This document shows positions 50,545-60,331 of a DNA stretch of 64,000 nucleotides, in pieces. The stretch lies in NCBI RefSeq assembly GCF_015864955.1, contig NZ_JADYWE010000001.1, positions 1,984,001-2,048,000 on the forward strand, in the 5' to 3' direction. Position numbers and translations under genes: made by a program. The DNA comes from Salinibacterium sp. NK8237 (lineage in GTDB: Bacteria; Actinomycetota; Actinomycetes; Actinomycetales; Microbacteriaceae). The first letter of the stretch is position 1. Each line of letters opens with the position of its first letter. The notes under the pieces were generated by a model, which saw nothing but the letters and a program-made list of their open reading frames with translations, was not told the DNA's origin and searched no databases.

Positions 50545-52062
50545 ATGTCGATAAACACGACACCAGGCGCACCGACGCTTGAGCTCTCACACATCGCCAA
50601 GACTTTTGGTTCTGTGGTCGCGCTGACCGACGGCACCCTCGCGCTGCACCCCGGTTCGATTCACGCTCTCGTTGGCGAGAACGGCGCGGGCAAGTCCACT
50701 CTCGTGAAAATCATCGCTGGTCTCTACCAGCGCGATGGTGGCGACTTCACCCTCGAAGGTGCGACCGTCGACTTCAGCTCAACCGCGCAGTCCAAGAGCG
50801 CCGGTATCGCCGTTATCTACCAAGAGCCAACGCTCTTTCCTGATCTCTCGGTCACCGAAAACATCTTCATGGGCCGCCAGCCCGTCAAATCACTCGGGCG
50901 CATCGATCGCAAGAAGATGCACACCGAGGCCCTTGGCCTCTTCGAACGACTTGGCGTGCGCATCGATCCCGATCGCCCGACTCAGGGCCTTTCCATCGCC
51001 GACCAGCAAATCATCGAGATCGCTAAGGCTATTTCGCTCGATGCCAAGGTGCTCGTGATGGATGAACCAACCGCGGCCCTCAGCGGCGTCGAGGTTGAAC
51101 GGCTCTTCGCCGTTGCCCGCAGCCTGCGCGACGAAGGCCGCGCGCTGCTCTTCATCTCGCATCGCTTCGAGGAAGTTTTCGACCTGTGCGACACGGTTAC
51201 GGTCATGCGCGACGGTGCCTACATCTCTACAAGCCCCATCTCAGACACCACGGTTGATGAAATTGTTCATCAAATGGTCGGCCGAGACGTGGAGTCGCTG
51301 TTTCCAAAAATCGATGCGCCCATTGGCGACGAAGTCCTTGTAGTGGAAGGTCTCACCGAACCTGGCGAATTCCACGACATCAGCTTCTCGGTTCGCTCCG
51401 GCGAGATCGTCGCGCTGGCTGGGCTCGTCGGCGCTGGCCGCAGTGAGATCGCGCGAGCCATCTTCGGGGTTGACCCGTATAAGACGGGTACCGTCACGAT
51501 CAACGGTGTGCGGATTCCGAAACGCAATCCGGCAGCGGCCATGAACCTCGGGCTCGCTTTGGTGCCGGAGGACCGTCGTCGCCAAGGGCTCGTTCTCGAA
51601 TCATCCGTTGCGAAGAATGCAACGCTCGCTATTCGTTCGGCCCTCGCCAAGTTCGGGTTCATCACGAGCGCTGTCGAAAACGCGAGTGCCCGCACGTGGG
51701 CCCAAAAACTTGAAGTGAAGACCTCGGCGCTCGACACCGAAGTCGGAACCCTCAGTGGGGGAAACCAGCAGAAGGTGGTGCTCGCCAAGTGGCTTGCCAC
51801 CAACCCGAGCTTGCTCATTGTCGATGAACCGACTCGTGGAATTGACGTCGGTACGAAAGCCGAAGTGCACCGCTTGCTTTCAGAGCTTGCGGTTGAAGGC
51901 CTCGCGATCATCATGATCTCCAGCGAATTGCCCGAAGTGTTGGGCATGGCCGACCGAGTTCTTGTCGTGCACGAAGGCCGCATCACAGCAGAAATTGATC
52001 GAGCGGATGCCACGGCCGAGTCCGTCATGTTCGCCGCAACCCACGCGGAGGTGGCCTCATGA
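50545..52062 (+). CDS. rhaT: Rhamnose ABC transporter ATP-binding protein (two ATPase domains)
   Basis: The 505-residue RbsA-type ATPase holds two nucleotide-binding domains: the first with Walker A GENGAGKSTLVKII and Walker B VLVMDEPTAAL, the second with GLVGAGRSEIARAI and LLIVDEPTRGIDVGTKAE, and signature LSGGNQQKVVLAK. The second Walker A lacks the Lys (GAGRSE), as is normal in sugar ABC importers. It powers rhamnose import with RhaP and RhaQ. ATGA overlap with rhaP. Confidence 0.92.
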   Translation: MSINTTPGAPTLELSHIAKTFGSVVALTDGTLALHPGSIHALVGENGAGKSTLVKIIAGLYQRDGGDFTLEGATVDFSSTAQSKSAGIAVIYQEPTLFPDLSVTENIFMGRQPVKSLGRIDRKKMHTEALGLFERLGVRIDPDRPTQGLSIADQQIIEIAKAISLDAKVLVMDEPTAALSGVEVERLFAVARSLRDEGRALLFISHRFEEVFDLCDTVTVMRDGAYISTSPISDTTVDEIVHQMVGRDVESLFPKIDAPIGDEVLVVEGLTEPGEFHDISFSVRSGEIVALAGLVGAGRSEIARAIFGVDPYKTGTVTINGVRIPKRNPAAAMNLGLALVPEDRRRQGLVLESSVAKNATLAIRSALAKFGFITSAVENASARTWAQKLEVKTSALDTEVGTLSGGNQQKVVLAKWLATNPSLLIVDEPTRGIDVGTKAEVHRLLSELAVEGLAIIMISSELPEVLGMADRVLVVHEGRITAEIDRADATAESVMFAATHAEVAS

Positions 52063-53048
52063 GAGTCCTCAGCAAACTGATCAAAGCGCGCGAGACTGGA
52101 ATCATGATCGCGCTCGTGCTCGTCGTTGTTGTCGCGACCGCGCGGAACCCTACGTTCCTCTTTAGTCCCGACGGCTTCCGCGACCTACTCCTGACGCCGT
52201 CGATCCTGCTGCTGCTCGCAGTCGGTCAGGCGATTGTCATCATCACGCGCAGCGTCGACCTGTCGGTTGGTTCAGTGTTGGGGCTCACCGCGTACCTGAC
52301 CGGTCGCCTTTTTATCGACCTTCCCGGCATCCCGATCATTGCCGTCTTTCTGATCGGAATCGTATTCGGCGGGCTCCTCGGGCTGATCAATGGTGCGCTC
52401 GTTGCTTTCGCCAAGGTTCCGGCGCTCGTCATTACTCTGGGAACGCTATATGCCTACCGCGGCATCAACGTGTTGTGGACCGGCAGCGACCGCATCAACG
52501 GCTCTGACCTTCCCACGGCATTCTTGAGCCTCGGCACGAGTTCGCTGTTCGGAATTCCCTGGCTCACCATCATTGCTCTCGTCGTGCTGGTGGCAGCCGG
52601 ATGGTTCCTGCGCACGCAGCGCGCCGGCCGCGAGCTGTACGCCATCGGCTCCGATCCTGAAGCCGCGAACCTCTATGGGCTCAAGGTCACGCAGCGCGTT
52701 CTCGTTGCCTTCATTTTCTCGGGAGCTCTTGCCGGTCTCGCCGGTGTTCTCTACGCCGCCCGCTACGGAACAGTGAGTTCCCAAGCCGGCGTGAACCTCG
52801 AACTGCAGGCTGTCGGCGCTGCCGTTATCGGTGGTGTCGCCATCTTCGGTGGTAGCGGAACGGTCTGGGGCGCCGCAATTGGTGCGTTCCTCTTGCTCAC
52901 CATCAACCGGGCGCTGCCGATCCTGGGGGTTCAGGACTTCTGGCAGCGGGCCGTGGTTGGCGTGCTCATCATCGGAGCGATCGTGCTTGACCGCGTCCTC
53001 GCGCTTCGACAATCTCGCAAACTACTGGAAATGAGGGACGAGTCATGA
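52059..53048 (+). CDS. rhaP: Rhamnose ABC transporter permease
   Basis: The 329-residue permease has about nine helices, with ITRSVDLSVGSVLGLTAYLTG and GGLLGLINGALVAFAKVPALV as RbsC-type signatures, and AAVIGGVAIFGGSGTVWGA near the C-terminus. It pairs with RhaQ as a heterodimeric channel; the two genes overlap by ATGA. Confidence 0.9.
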   Translation: MRVLSKLIKARETGIMIALVLVVVVATARNPTFLFSPDGFRDLLLTPSILLLLAVGQAIVIITRSVDLSVGSVLGLTAYLTGRLFIDLPGIPIIAVFLIGIVFGGLLGLINGALVAFAKVPALVITLGTLYAYRGINVLWTGSDRINGSDLPTAFLSLGTSSLFGIPWLTIIALVVLVAAGWFLRTQRAGRELYAIGSDPEAANLYGLKVTQRVLVAFIFSGALAGLAGVLYAARYGTVSSQAGVNLELQAVGAAVIGGVAIFGGSGTVWGAAIGAFLLLTINRALPILGVQDFWQRAVVGVLIIGAIVLDRVLALRQSRKLLEMRDES

Positions 53049-54088
53049 CCGGCACGATAGCGGCACGCACGTACCGCGACTACTCTCAGCCCCTCTGGCG
53101 CCGCCTCCTCATTTCGCGTGAGGCCGCCGTCATCGCCGCCCTTGCGGCCGTGATCATTGTGTCGATGATTTCGGTGCGTGCCTTCGCGCAGCCGATCACC
53201 ATCACCTACCTGTTCCTCGACATTGCGCCCATCCTGTTGATCGCCCTCCCGATGACGCTCGTCATCATCACGGGTGAGATCGACCTCTCGGTTGCCAGCA
53301 TCGTGGGGCTCTCGAGTGTCACCGTCGGCGTACTGCACCAGAACGGGATGCCGATTCCGGCTGCTGCGCTTGTGGCACTGCTCGTGGGACTCATCGCCGG
53401 TGCTATCAACGGCGCGCTCATCACCATGGTCGGTTTGCCCTCACTCGCCGTCACGATCGGCACGCTCGCGCTCTATCGCGGACTGGCTGTTGGGCTCCTG
53501 GGCACGACCGCGGTAACCGAATTCAACAAGTTCTGGACTGATCTCGCGAAGTCGAAGATCGGTGACACCGCCATCCCGAGTGTGGTGATCTTGATTGTGG
53601 TGCTGGCGCTCGTGTTCGGCATCCTGCTTCACTTCACGACTTTCGGCCGCGGAGTCTTCGCGATCGGGCTCAGCCCAGAAGCCGCTCGCTTCTCGGGCGT
53701 GAACGTCGAACGCACCAAGTTCATCCTCTTCATGCTGAGCGGTGTCGTGTCAGCGCTCGCTGGCATCTACTACACCCTGCGATTTGGCAGCGCTCGTGGC
53801 GACAACGCGACGGGCCTTGAGCTCTCGGTTATCGCCGCCGTGCTTCTCGGCGGGGTTTCGATCTTCGGTGGCCGTGGTGCTCTTCCCGGTGTACTCGCCG
53901 GTGTGCTGCTCATCGGAACCCTCGCGAGTGCACTCCGGCTCGCCAACGTCACCTCTGACGTCATCAACGTCATCACAGGAACGCTGCTTATCGCGTCTGT
54001 GGTGGGAACAAGCTTCTTGGCCTGGGTGCGCAGCAAGCGCGCTCGTCCCGGAGGAACCAAGGGAACTTCACCGACCGCGACCGGCTGA
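53045..54088 (+). CDS. rhaQ: Rhamnose ABC transporter permease
   Basis: The 347-residue permease has ITGEIDLSVASIVGLSSVTVG and LLVGLIAGAINGALITMVGLP, and VSIFGGRGALPGVLAGVLLIG. It is homologous to RhaP and forms the second channel half. A 61-bp gap separates it from the binding-protein gene. Confidence 0.9.
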   Translation: MTGTIAARTYRDYSQPLWRRLLISREAAVIAALAAVIIVSMISVRAFAQPITITYLFLDIAPILLIALPMTLVIITGEIDLSVASIVGLSSVTVGVLHQNGMPIPAAALVALLVGLIAGAINGALITMVGLPSLAVTIGTLALYRGLAVGLLGTTAVTEFNKFWTDLAKSKIGDTAIPSVVILIVVLALVFGILLHFTTFGRGVFAIGLSPEAARFSGVNVERTKFILFMLSGVVSALAGIYYTLRFGSARGDNATGLELSVIAAVLLGGVSIFGGRGALPGVLAGVLLIGTLASALRLANVTSDVINVITGTLLIASVVGTSFLAWVRSKRARPGGTKGTSPTATG

Positions 54089-54149
54089 ATTTCTTGCACC
54101 AGTGTCGGTGTCACAGTCATCGACTCACATCCCCAAAAGGAGAACGACG

Positions 54150-55169
54150 ATGTTTAACTCTTCAAAGCGCGCCGGAGCATTCGCTGCACTCGCAGTGAGC
54201 TTCGCGCTCGTGGCTACCGGTTGTGCTGCAACCGGTGGCGACAGCGACGGCGATGGCGACCTGTCCATCACCTTCCTGCCCAAGAACCTCGGAAACGCTT
54301 ACTTCGATACGTCGGATGCCGGTGGCGAAGAAGCCATCGCCGAGTTCGGCGGAACCTACGCCGAAGTTGGCCCCGCCACGGGAAGCCCCGACGGACAGGT
54401 CAGCTACATCAACACGCTTACCCAGCAGGGTGTTGGAGCGATTGCTCTCTCGGCAAACGACCCCTCGGCTCTGTGCGACGCCATCGGCGAGGCACGGGAT
54501 GCTGGCGTGAAGGTCGTCACGTTCGATGCTGACACCAGCGCTGACTGCCGCGACCTCTTCATCAACCAGGCCGACTCCGAAGGAATCGCTAAGGTTCAGG
54601 TTGACCTGATCGCTGAGCAGATCGGTGACGCGGGACAGATCGCTATCCTTTCGGCTACCGCCAACGCCACGAACCAGAACGCGTGGATCGAACTCATGAA
54701 GACTGAGCTCGCCGCCAACCACCCCGACATCGAACTCGTTGAGGTCGTTTACGGTGACGACGACGACCAGACGTCCTTCGACAAGACTGCAGCACTGCTG
54801 CAGACCTACCCGGAGCTCAAGGGCATCGTTTCGCCCACGACAGTCGGAATCTCCGCTGCAGCACGCTACCTGCAGGACTCCTCGTTCAAGGGTGAAGTTC
54901 AGCTGACCGGTCTCGGAACCCCGAACCAGATGCGTGACTTCGTCAACGACGGTACCGTCACGGCATTCGCTCTCTGGAATCCAGGTGACCTCGGTTACCT
55001 CGCTGCTTACGGTGCCAAGGCACTGATCGAGGGCGACATCACCGGTGCAGAAGGCGACGAGTTCGACGCTGGCAAGCTCGGAAGCTACACGGTTGGTGCT
55101 GATGGCGTCGTGCTCTTGGGCGACCCGTACACCTTCAACATCGACAACATCGCGGACTTCGACTTCTAA
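54150..55169 (+). CDS. rhaS: Rhamnose ABC transporter substrate-binding lipoprotein
   Basis: From the ATG at 54150 (AAAAGGAG upstream) a 339-residue lipoprotein is made, with signal peptide ending ALVATGCAATGG and Cys as anchor, followed by an RbsB-type sugar-binding fold (TFLPKNLGNAYFDTSDAGGEE, FDADTSADCRDLF). It delivers L-rhamnose to RhaPQT. It is followed by a 17-bp stem terminator. Confidence 0.92.
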   Translation: MFNSSKRAGAFAALAVSFALVATGCAATGGDSDGDGDLSITFLPKNLGNAYFDTSDAGGEEAIAEFGGTYAEVGPATGSPDGQVSYINTLTQQGVGAIALSANDPSALCDAIGEARDAGVKVVTFDADTSADCRDLFINQADSEGIAKVQVDLIAEQIGDAGQIAILSATANATNQNAWIELMKTELAANHPDIELVEVVYGDDDDQTSFDKTAALLQTYPELKGIVSPTTVGISAAARYLQDSSFKGEVQLTGLGTPNQMRDFVNDGTVTAFALWNPGDLGYLAAYGAKALIEGDITGAEGDEFDAGKLGSYTVGADGVVLLGDPYTFNIDNIADFDF

Positions 55170-55184
55170 GTCCTCCGCAACGAA

Positions 55185-55222
55185 CGAATGGCCCACCGGT
55201 TGAGAAACCGGTGGGCCATTCG
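55185..55222 (+). terminator. Strong terminator hairpin after rhaS
   Basis: A perfect 17-bp stem (CGAATGGCCCACCGGTT with its complement) around the loop GAGA follows rhaS by 15 bp. It lacks a T-run after the stem, as often in actinobacterial terminators. Confidence 0.8.
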
Positions 55223-55249
55223 TATCTCTGAGGGCTAGTTTCTGAGCGC

Positions 55250-56167
55250 CTAGCGCCCGTCAATCACCACGTTAGCGAGGGGTTCGCCGGCGACGAGACG
55301 ACGCGTTTGGTCTCGCATCACGGCATCCACTCGGGCGTGCATGGCTGAGGTTGCTCCGCCGATGTGCGGGGTGATCGTCACGCCGGGCGTCGACCAGAGC
55401 GGGTGGTCGCTTGGCAGCGGTTCGGGGTCGGTCACGTCGAGTGCTGCCCGAACGTGGCCAGCGGATGCCGCAGCCACGAGCGCGTCGGTGTCGACGATCT
55501 TGCCGCGAGACACATTCACGAGCAGCGCGCCGGGCTTCATCGACTCCAGGAAGGCCGCGTCGACGAGTTTGGTCGTCTCGTCGCTGAGCGGCACGGCGAT
55601 GACCGCGATGTCGGCTCGTCCAAGCAACGCGGGCAGGGCATCCATTGATTGGATGGCGCCGCGGGCGTCAGAGCGGTTGGTGCGAGCAACCCGCACCACG
55701 TTGGCGTCGAACGGTGCAAGCTTGTCGGCAATCTGGTTGCCGACGCCACCGGCTCCCACAATAACGACCGTCTTGCCGGCAACACCGGGCTGTTCGTGCT
55801 GGTCCCACGTGCCGGTCTGTTGGTTGGCGAAGTGTTGCGGAAAGCCGCGCTGCTCAGAGATGATCATGCCGACTGCGAGCTCGGCTGTGGAGGCTTCGTG
55901 CACACCGATGGCGTTGCAGTAGGTGATTCCGGCAGGCAGTCGGTCTTCGACGCCGTCGTAGCCGAGCGATTGCGACTGGAGGGCTGCGACATCCATGCCG
56001 GCAAAAGCTTTAAGCCCACCACTCGCGCCAAGGTACCCCAACAGTGCAAGGTGGATGTGAACCGGGGGAGCGCCATCGGCTGGGCCCCACACGATCACAT
56101 TTGCTCCGGTGAGTTGCTGGGCAAGCCGGTCATGGATCTGCTGGGTGGGAAGAGCGATGGTGATCAT
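55250..56167 (-). CDS. D-isomer specific 2-hydroxyacid dehydrogenase family protein
   Basis: The ATG at 56167 (GGAG upstream) gives 305 residues with GAGGVGNQIADKLAPF (NAD-binding), LVNVSRGKIVDTDAL (catalytic Arg), DVTDPEPLPSDHPLW (Glu) and TPHIGGATSAM (His), the triad of D-lactate/glycerate/phosphoglycerate dehydrogenase relatives. It reduces or oxidises a 2-keto or 2-hydroxy acid using NAD(P). It lies after the rha locus with its own direction, so a link to rhamnose use is not shown. Confidence 0.88.
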   Translation of the reverse strand: MITIALPTQQIHDRLAQQLTGANVIVWGPADGAPPVHIHLALLGYLGASGGLKAFAGMDVAALQSQSLGYDGVEDRLPAGITYCNAIGVHEASTAELAVGMIISEQRGFPQHFANQQTGTWDQHEQPGVAGKTVVIVGAGGVGNQIADKLAPFDANVVRVARTNRSDARGAIQSMDALPALLGRADIAVIAVPLSDETTKLVDAAFLESMKPGALLVNVSRGKIVDTDALVAAASAGHVRAALDVTDPEPLPSDHPLWSTPGVTITPHIGGATSAMHARVDAVMRDQTRRLVAGEPLANVVIDGR

Positions 56168-56296
56168 GGCGCAGGTCTCCTGAGGGGGATAGCGGGCGGC
56201 GGTCATTCCAGCATGCCTTATAGATGGGTATTCAGCTTGTAACGCCCGGCCACTATGCTGGCGGCCACATCATCGGTTGAGGCGGGGAGGGGCATC

Positions 56297-58867
56297 ATGG
56301 TGCGATGGCCCGTTCTTCCGCGCGAAAATGAGCGGGATGCTGTGCTCGCGGCCTTGCGTGGCCCTCGACCGCGTTCGGTCATGTTGCGCGGCCCGAGCGG
56401 CGTCGGCAAGACAACATTGGGCGCCCACATCTCGCACGCTCTGCGCGCCGACGGACGCACTGTGGTGCCGGTCATCGGTCTTGCTGAGCTCGTGGATGTT
56501 CCCCTCGGTGCGCTCGCGCCGGTTCTGGCCAGTGCGGGCAGAAACGATCTCGAAAGCGTGAGTGATCGGGTTCAGGCTCTCGTCGGGGTAGTCGGTGAGA
56601 ACCCCCAGAAGTTCGTACTCGTGATCGACGACGCCCCACTTTTGGATGCCGTCTCCGCGAGCGTGCTCTATCAACTCGTGCGCGTCTTTGGCGTCACGAC
56701 GCTGCTCACCGCCCGCGACTCCGACGATGTCTCTGGCCCGCTCGCCCGTCTACTGCACGAAAACCTCATCGACATTGTCGAGCTCGAAGGGTTGAGCCTC
56801 GAACACAGTCAGTCGATCCTCCAACAGTATTTGGGCGGAACACTGCGCCCCGAAAGCCTTCGCGCCCTGTTCGAGGCGAGCCGCGGCAACCCACTGATGC
56901 TGCGCGAACTGATCTTCGCGGCGGGGCGGGCTGGCGGCATCCGTACGGGCGATTTCGGTGTTGAGGTGTCGGTCGCAACCTTGCCCAAGCATGTTCGCGC
57001 GACGATTGCCGAGCGTGTTCAGCAGTTGGCTCCGACAGAGCGTCGCTTGGCTCAACTGATTGCGATCGCGCAGCCGATCCCGCGGGCGGCGATGCTGGCC
57101 GACGAGGCCGATGCGCTTGCCTTTCTTGCGAGCGATGGCATCGCAGAAGACACCGGCGACGAGGCAACCCCGCTTGTGCGACTCGCGCACCCGCTGTTCG
57201 CGGAGGCGCTTACGATCGACCTGCCGCAGGCCGAACGCACGGCGCTCGTGAAAGACATCGCGGGCCGGTTGATTCCGATGGGTGATCAGCAGCTGCGCTT
57301 CACTGCGACAGTGCTGCTCACCTCCACCGACGCGACGATGAGCAATGACGATCTGGATTGGGCAGCCAGCTATGCCCATGCGGCCGGCGACCATGCTGTT
57401 GCCGCTTCGCTCGCGGAACGCGCTCAGCTCACTGAGCGACGTTTCGCGCCCGAGCTGGTGCTGGCGAGTGCGCTCTCGGCTCTAGCCCAGTCCGACCGGG
57501 CCTCCGCAGTGTTCGAGTCGGCGATTAGCTTGGCGAACGACAACGAACAACGCGCCATGGCCCTCGCCCGCTGGGGGCAGCACATGGTTTATCGCCTCTC
57601 CCGTCCCTCCGATGCGGTCGACCGGGTGACGTGCGAATTGTCACGAATGGATGCTCGCGGCCAATCCGTGTTGCGGCCAGAGCTCGCCAAGTGGCAGCTC
57701 ATGACCGGAGACGCTCACGCTCTCGCCGAGGTCGCCGACCCGGTAACTCCCGAGGGCGGGCTCGGCGCCGTGAACGCGGGACTTACCGCGGCGATGATCG
57801 CGACGATGGCGGGCAATCCCACCGACGCGTTTGCCGCCATTCTGCAGACCCGGCCTCTCGCCAACGCGTTCCGCTTCGAAGCGCCGTTCGCGAGTTCGCT
57901 TCTTGATCTCTCCGAGTTCTTAGCGCTCGTTGCGTCCGCTGAAATCGTGCGGGCTCGTGATTTTGCTACTCAGCGCCGCCTCGACAGGTTCGCAGATTCC
58001 GCTGGGGTGTGGTCATACGCTCTCGCCACTGTGCGCCTGCACGAAGGGCGACTGAGCGATGCCCAATCGCTTGCCACTCTGGCCGTTGAGCAGTTGAAGT
58101 GGCGCGACTTCACGGGGCTGCTTGGCACCGCGATCGCCTTGCACGCGGCCATCGACGCCCAACTAGGAGAGCCAGAAACAGCCAGAGAGTTGCTCTCTGA
58201 AATCACGCCAGAACATGCCGGCGACGCCAAAGTGATTCTGCAGCGCGCCGAGTGCGAAGCGTGGCTGCTCGCGGCAGAAGGGAACACCGAGCATGCGGCC
58301 GACGTGATCGTTGCCGCTGCAGCCGAGGGCATCATCCTCGGCCACTTCTTGCTGAGTGCCCTCACTCTCACGGTGGCGATTCGTGTCGGGCATCCCGCTG
58401 TCGCGCTCGAACAACTGCAACTGCTGACGCACCTCTCGCCTTCGCCACTGGTGGCCAGCATCCGTGAATGGGCAGAGGTATTAGCCGAAGCGGATGTCGC
58501 CCGCCTCTGTGAACTCGCCCCCGCTCTTGCCTCCTCGGGAGTGGCCGCGCTCGCGGTCGATGGTCTTCTCGAGGGTGCGCGCATCGCGGCCAAGGCCGAC
58601 CGGCGCGAGTTGGAGCGCAAAGCAACGTTGCTCGCCCGCCGCCTCGCTGCTGACATGGATCAGGTGCCGGGGGAGTCGCACGCCGCCGAGCTCACTGAAC
58701 GAGAGTGGACGATCGCTCGGGCTGCTGCTGGCCGCAAACGCAGTCGCGAAATTGGCGAGCAGCTCGGCTTGTCTGTGCGCACCGTTGACAACCATTTGGC
58801 TCGCATCTATCGCAAGCTGGGGGTCAAGGGTCGGGTTGAGCTTGAAGAGGTTCTCGCCGAGCTGTAG
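56297..58867 (+). CDS. LuxR family transcriptional regulator with AAA ATPase domain (LAL type)
   Basis: The ATG at 56297 follows GGGAGG; the in-frame ATG at 56255 lacks a good site. The 856-residue product starts with an AAA-ATPase part (MLRGPSGVGKTTLGAHIS, Walker A near 34-42; VLVIDDAPLLDAV as Walker B), has a long helical middle and ends in a LuxR HTH (LTEREWTIARAAAGRKRSREI, then LSVRTVDNHLARIYRKLGV). LAL regulators switch on operons, often maltose or secondary metabolism, in response to ligand and ATP. Its target is unknown. Confidence 0.88.
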   Translation: MVRWPVLPRENERDAVLAALRGPRPRSVMLRGPSGVGKTTLGAHISHALRADGRTVVPVIGLAELVDVPLGALAPVLASAGRNDLESVSDRVQALVGVVGENPQKFVLVIDDAPLLDAVSASVLYQLVRVFGVTTLLTARDSDDVSGPLARLLHENLIDIVELEGLSLEHSQSILQQYLGGTLRPESLRALFEASRGNPLMLRELIFAAGRAGGIRTGDFGVEVSVATLPKHVRATIAERVQQLAPTERRLAQLIAIAQPIPRAAMLADEADALAFLASDGIAEDTGDEATPLVRLAHPLFAEALTIDLPQAERTALVKDIAGRLIPMGDQQLRFTATVLLTSTDATMSNDDLDWAASYAHAAGDHAVAASLAERAQLTERRFAPELVLASALSALAQSDRASAVFESAISLANDNEQRAMALARWGQHMVYRLSRPSDAVDRVTCELSRMDARGQSVLRPELAKWQLMTGDAHALAEVADPVTPEGGLGAVNAGLTAAMIATMAGNPTDAFAAILQTRPLANAFRFEAPFASSLLDLSEFLALVASAEIVRARDFATQRRLDRFADSAGVWSYALATVRLHEGRLSDAQSLATLAVEQLKWRDFTGLLGTAIALHAAIDAQLGEPETARELLSEITPEHAGDAKVILQRAECEAWLLAAEGNTEHAADVIVAAAAEGIILGHFLLSALTLTVAIRVGHPAVALEQLQLLTHLSPSPLVASIREWAEVLAEADVARLCELAPALASSGVAALAVDGLLEGARIAAKADRRELERKATLLARRLAADMDQVPGESHAAELTEREWTIARAAAGRKRSREIGEQLGLSVRTVDNHLARIYRKLGVKGRVELEEVLAEL

Positions 58868-58897
58868 CTGTAGCTGCGGCGAGAACGCGGCGGGTCG

Positions 58898-59389
58898 TTA
58901 TCCCTCGTTTGCAGACACGATCATGTTCACGATTGTGCCGTCTTCTTCGGTCGTGCCCCACGAGTACTGAATGATCCAGTTGTCGTTCTGCAGACCGTAG
59001 AGAAAGCCCTCGTCGCCGAGAGAGATTTCGGACACCATTTCAAAGCCGCTGGAAACGAGCTCGTCGTAGCCGGCTTGCGCGCCCGCTTCATCCCCGACGC
59101 TAATGGTGGCGCTGTAGCCATCATCGATGCCGAGCGAGAAGAGAATGTCGCCGTCTGGCGCGGGCACTTCTGCTGGCCACGACTTCGGCAGCGAGCCGCC
59201 CGTGCCGTCGCCCGCAACATCCACGTCGACGCCGGTGGCACCCTCAATCGCGTTCTCAACAGTGTTCTCGACCAGGTTGTCGGTGAAGTCCTTGATGGGG
59301 TTACCGAAGCAGCCGGAGAGTGAGACCGTGAGGCCAGCTGCGATGGCGAGGGCAATGGTGCTTTTCAGCGCGCGCTGTGAAGTGATCAT
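58898..59389 (-). CDS. Putative lipoprotein
   Basis: The 163-residue product has a lipoprotein signal ending VSLSGCFG (Cys at the lipobox) and an acidic hydrophilic domain with GDILFSLGIDDGYSATISVG and LVSSGFEMVSEISLG. No known family. It is convergent with the LAL gene and single. Confidence 0.65.
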   Translation of the reverse strand: MITSQRALKSTIALAIAAGLTVSLSGCFGNPIKDFTDNLVENTVENAIEGATGVDVDVAGDGTGGSLPKSWPAEVPAPDGDILFSLGIDDGYSATISVGDEAGAQAGYDELVSSGFEMVSEISLGDEGFLYGLQNDNWIIQYSWGTTEEDGTIVNMIVSANEG

Positions 59390-59484
59390 GCGCCAAGTAA
59401 ACCGCTCGCCACGGCGCGAGCGCGTGAGTAATAACTACCTATCTCTGAGGCGCAAGCTCAGAAACCGGGAGGTAACGTTGAGCC

Positions 59485-59925
59485 ATGCCACTTACAGGAG
59501 AGTACGAACCCAGCACGTCAGAGTGGGCCCGCAACCAGGCCGACGTTTTTGAGAACAGCAACGGCCACGAGGGCAACCTCATGCGCGGGATGCCGATCAT
59601 CGTGCTGACAACGGTGGGTGCTAAATCTGGCAAGCTGCGCAAGACCGCGCTCATGCGAGTGGAACACGACGGCAACTATGCCGTTGTTGCCTCGCTGGGT
59701 GGGGCGCCGAAGCATCCGGTCTGGTACTACAACATCGTCGCTCAGCCGCACGTTGAGCTGCACGATGTGGGGGTCAAGGGCGACTTTATGGCCCGCGAGG
59801 TAACCGGTGACGAGAAGGCTCTCTGGTGGGAGCGTTCGGTCGCTGCCTACCCCGATTATGCGGACTACCAGGCCAAGACCGAGCGCGAGATTCCGGTCTT
59901 CGTGTTGGAGCCGATCAGCGCCTAA
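59485..59925 (+). CDS. Ddn/DUF385-type deazaflavin-dependent nitroreductase family protein
   Basis: The 146-residue product, like its paralogue at 1285-1725, has the F420-binding pattern: [20 protein letters not shown] and [15 protein letters not shown], ending [18 protein letters not shown], as in the family's C-terminal motif. Two copies in 64 kb agree with an F420-using actinobacterium. Substrate unknown. Confidence 0.8.
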   Translation: MPLTGEYEPSTSEWARNQADVFENSNGHEGNLMRGMPIIVLTTVGAKSGKLRKTALMRVEHDGNYAVVASLGGAPKHPVWYYNIVAQPHVELHDVGVKGDFMAREVTGDEKALWWERSVAAYPDYADYQAKTEREIPVFVLEPISA

Positions 59926-59956
59926 GTGCGCCGTCGGGACCGAGCGAACGGTCGGG

Positions 59957-60331
59957 TCACAGCGCCCGGCCGATCATAAGTCCGAGCGCTGCCACCATCA
60001 CGGCGACAGCAAGCATGCCGAAGGAGTTCGCAATCGCGAGCCACACCCGGTTTTCTTGCAAGAGCCGCACAGTCTGAAAGCTTGTCGTGCTGAAGGCCGT
60101 AAAGCCGCCGACCATCCCGACTCCGGCATACAGGCCGAGTTCTACGGGCACAAAGTGACCGGCGGTCATCCCGGTGATCAGGCCGAACAGGAATGATCCG
60201 GTGATGTTGATAATCGACATCGCTACCGGATAGTTGGTGCGGATGCGGCGGTGCACGAACGCGTTCACAGCCAGTCGCAGAGCGGCGCCGAGCCCGCCCG
60301 CGACGGTGATGAAGAGCGCCCCGATGATCAT
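59957..60331 (-). CDS. crcB: CrcB fluoride exporter subunit (second copy)
   Basis: From the ATG at 60331 (124 residues) the product has GGLGAALRLAVNAFVH, NITGSFLFGLITG and GGFTAFSTTSFQTVRLL, the CrcB/Fluc signatures including the aromatic Phe-box. Fluc exports fluoride passively as a dimer. It overlaps the upstream copy (ATGA at 60328-60331), so the two are made together and probably form a heterodimer. Confidence 0.88.
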   Translation of the reverse strand: MIIGALFITVAGGLGAALRLAVNAFVHRRIRTNYPVAMSIINITGSFLFGLITGMTAGHFVPVELGLYAGVGMVGGFTAFSTTSFQTVRLLQENRVWLAIANSFGMLAVAVMVAALGLMIGRAL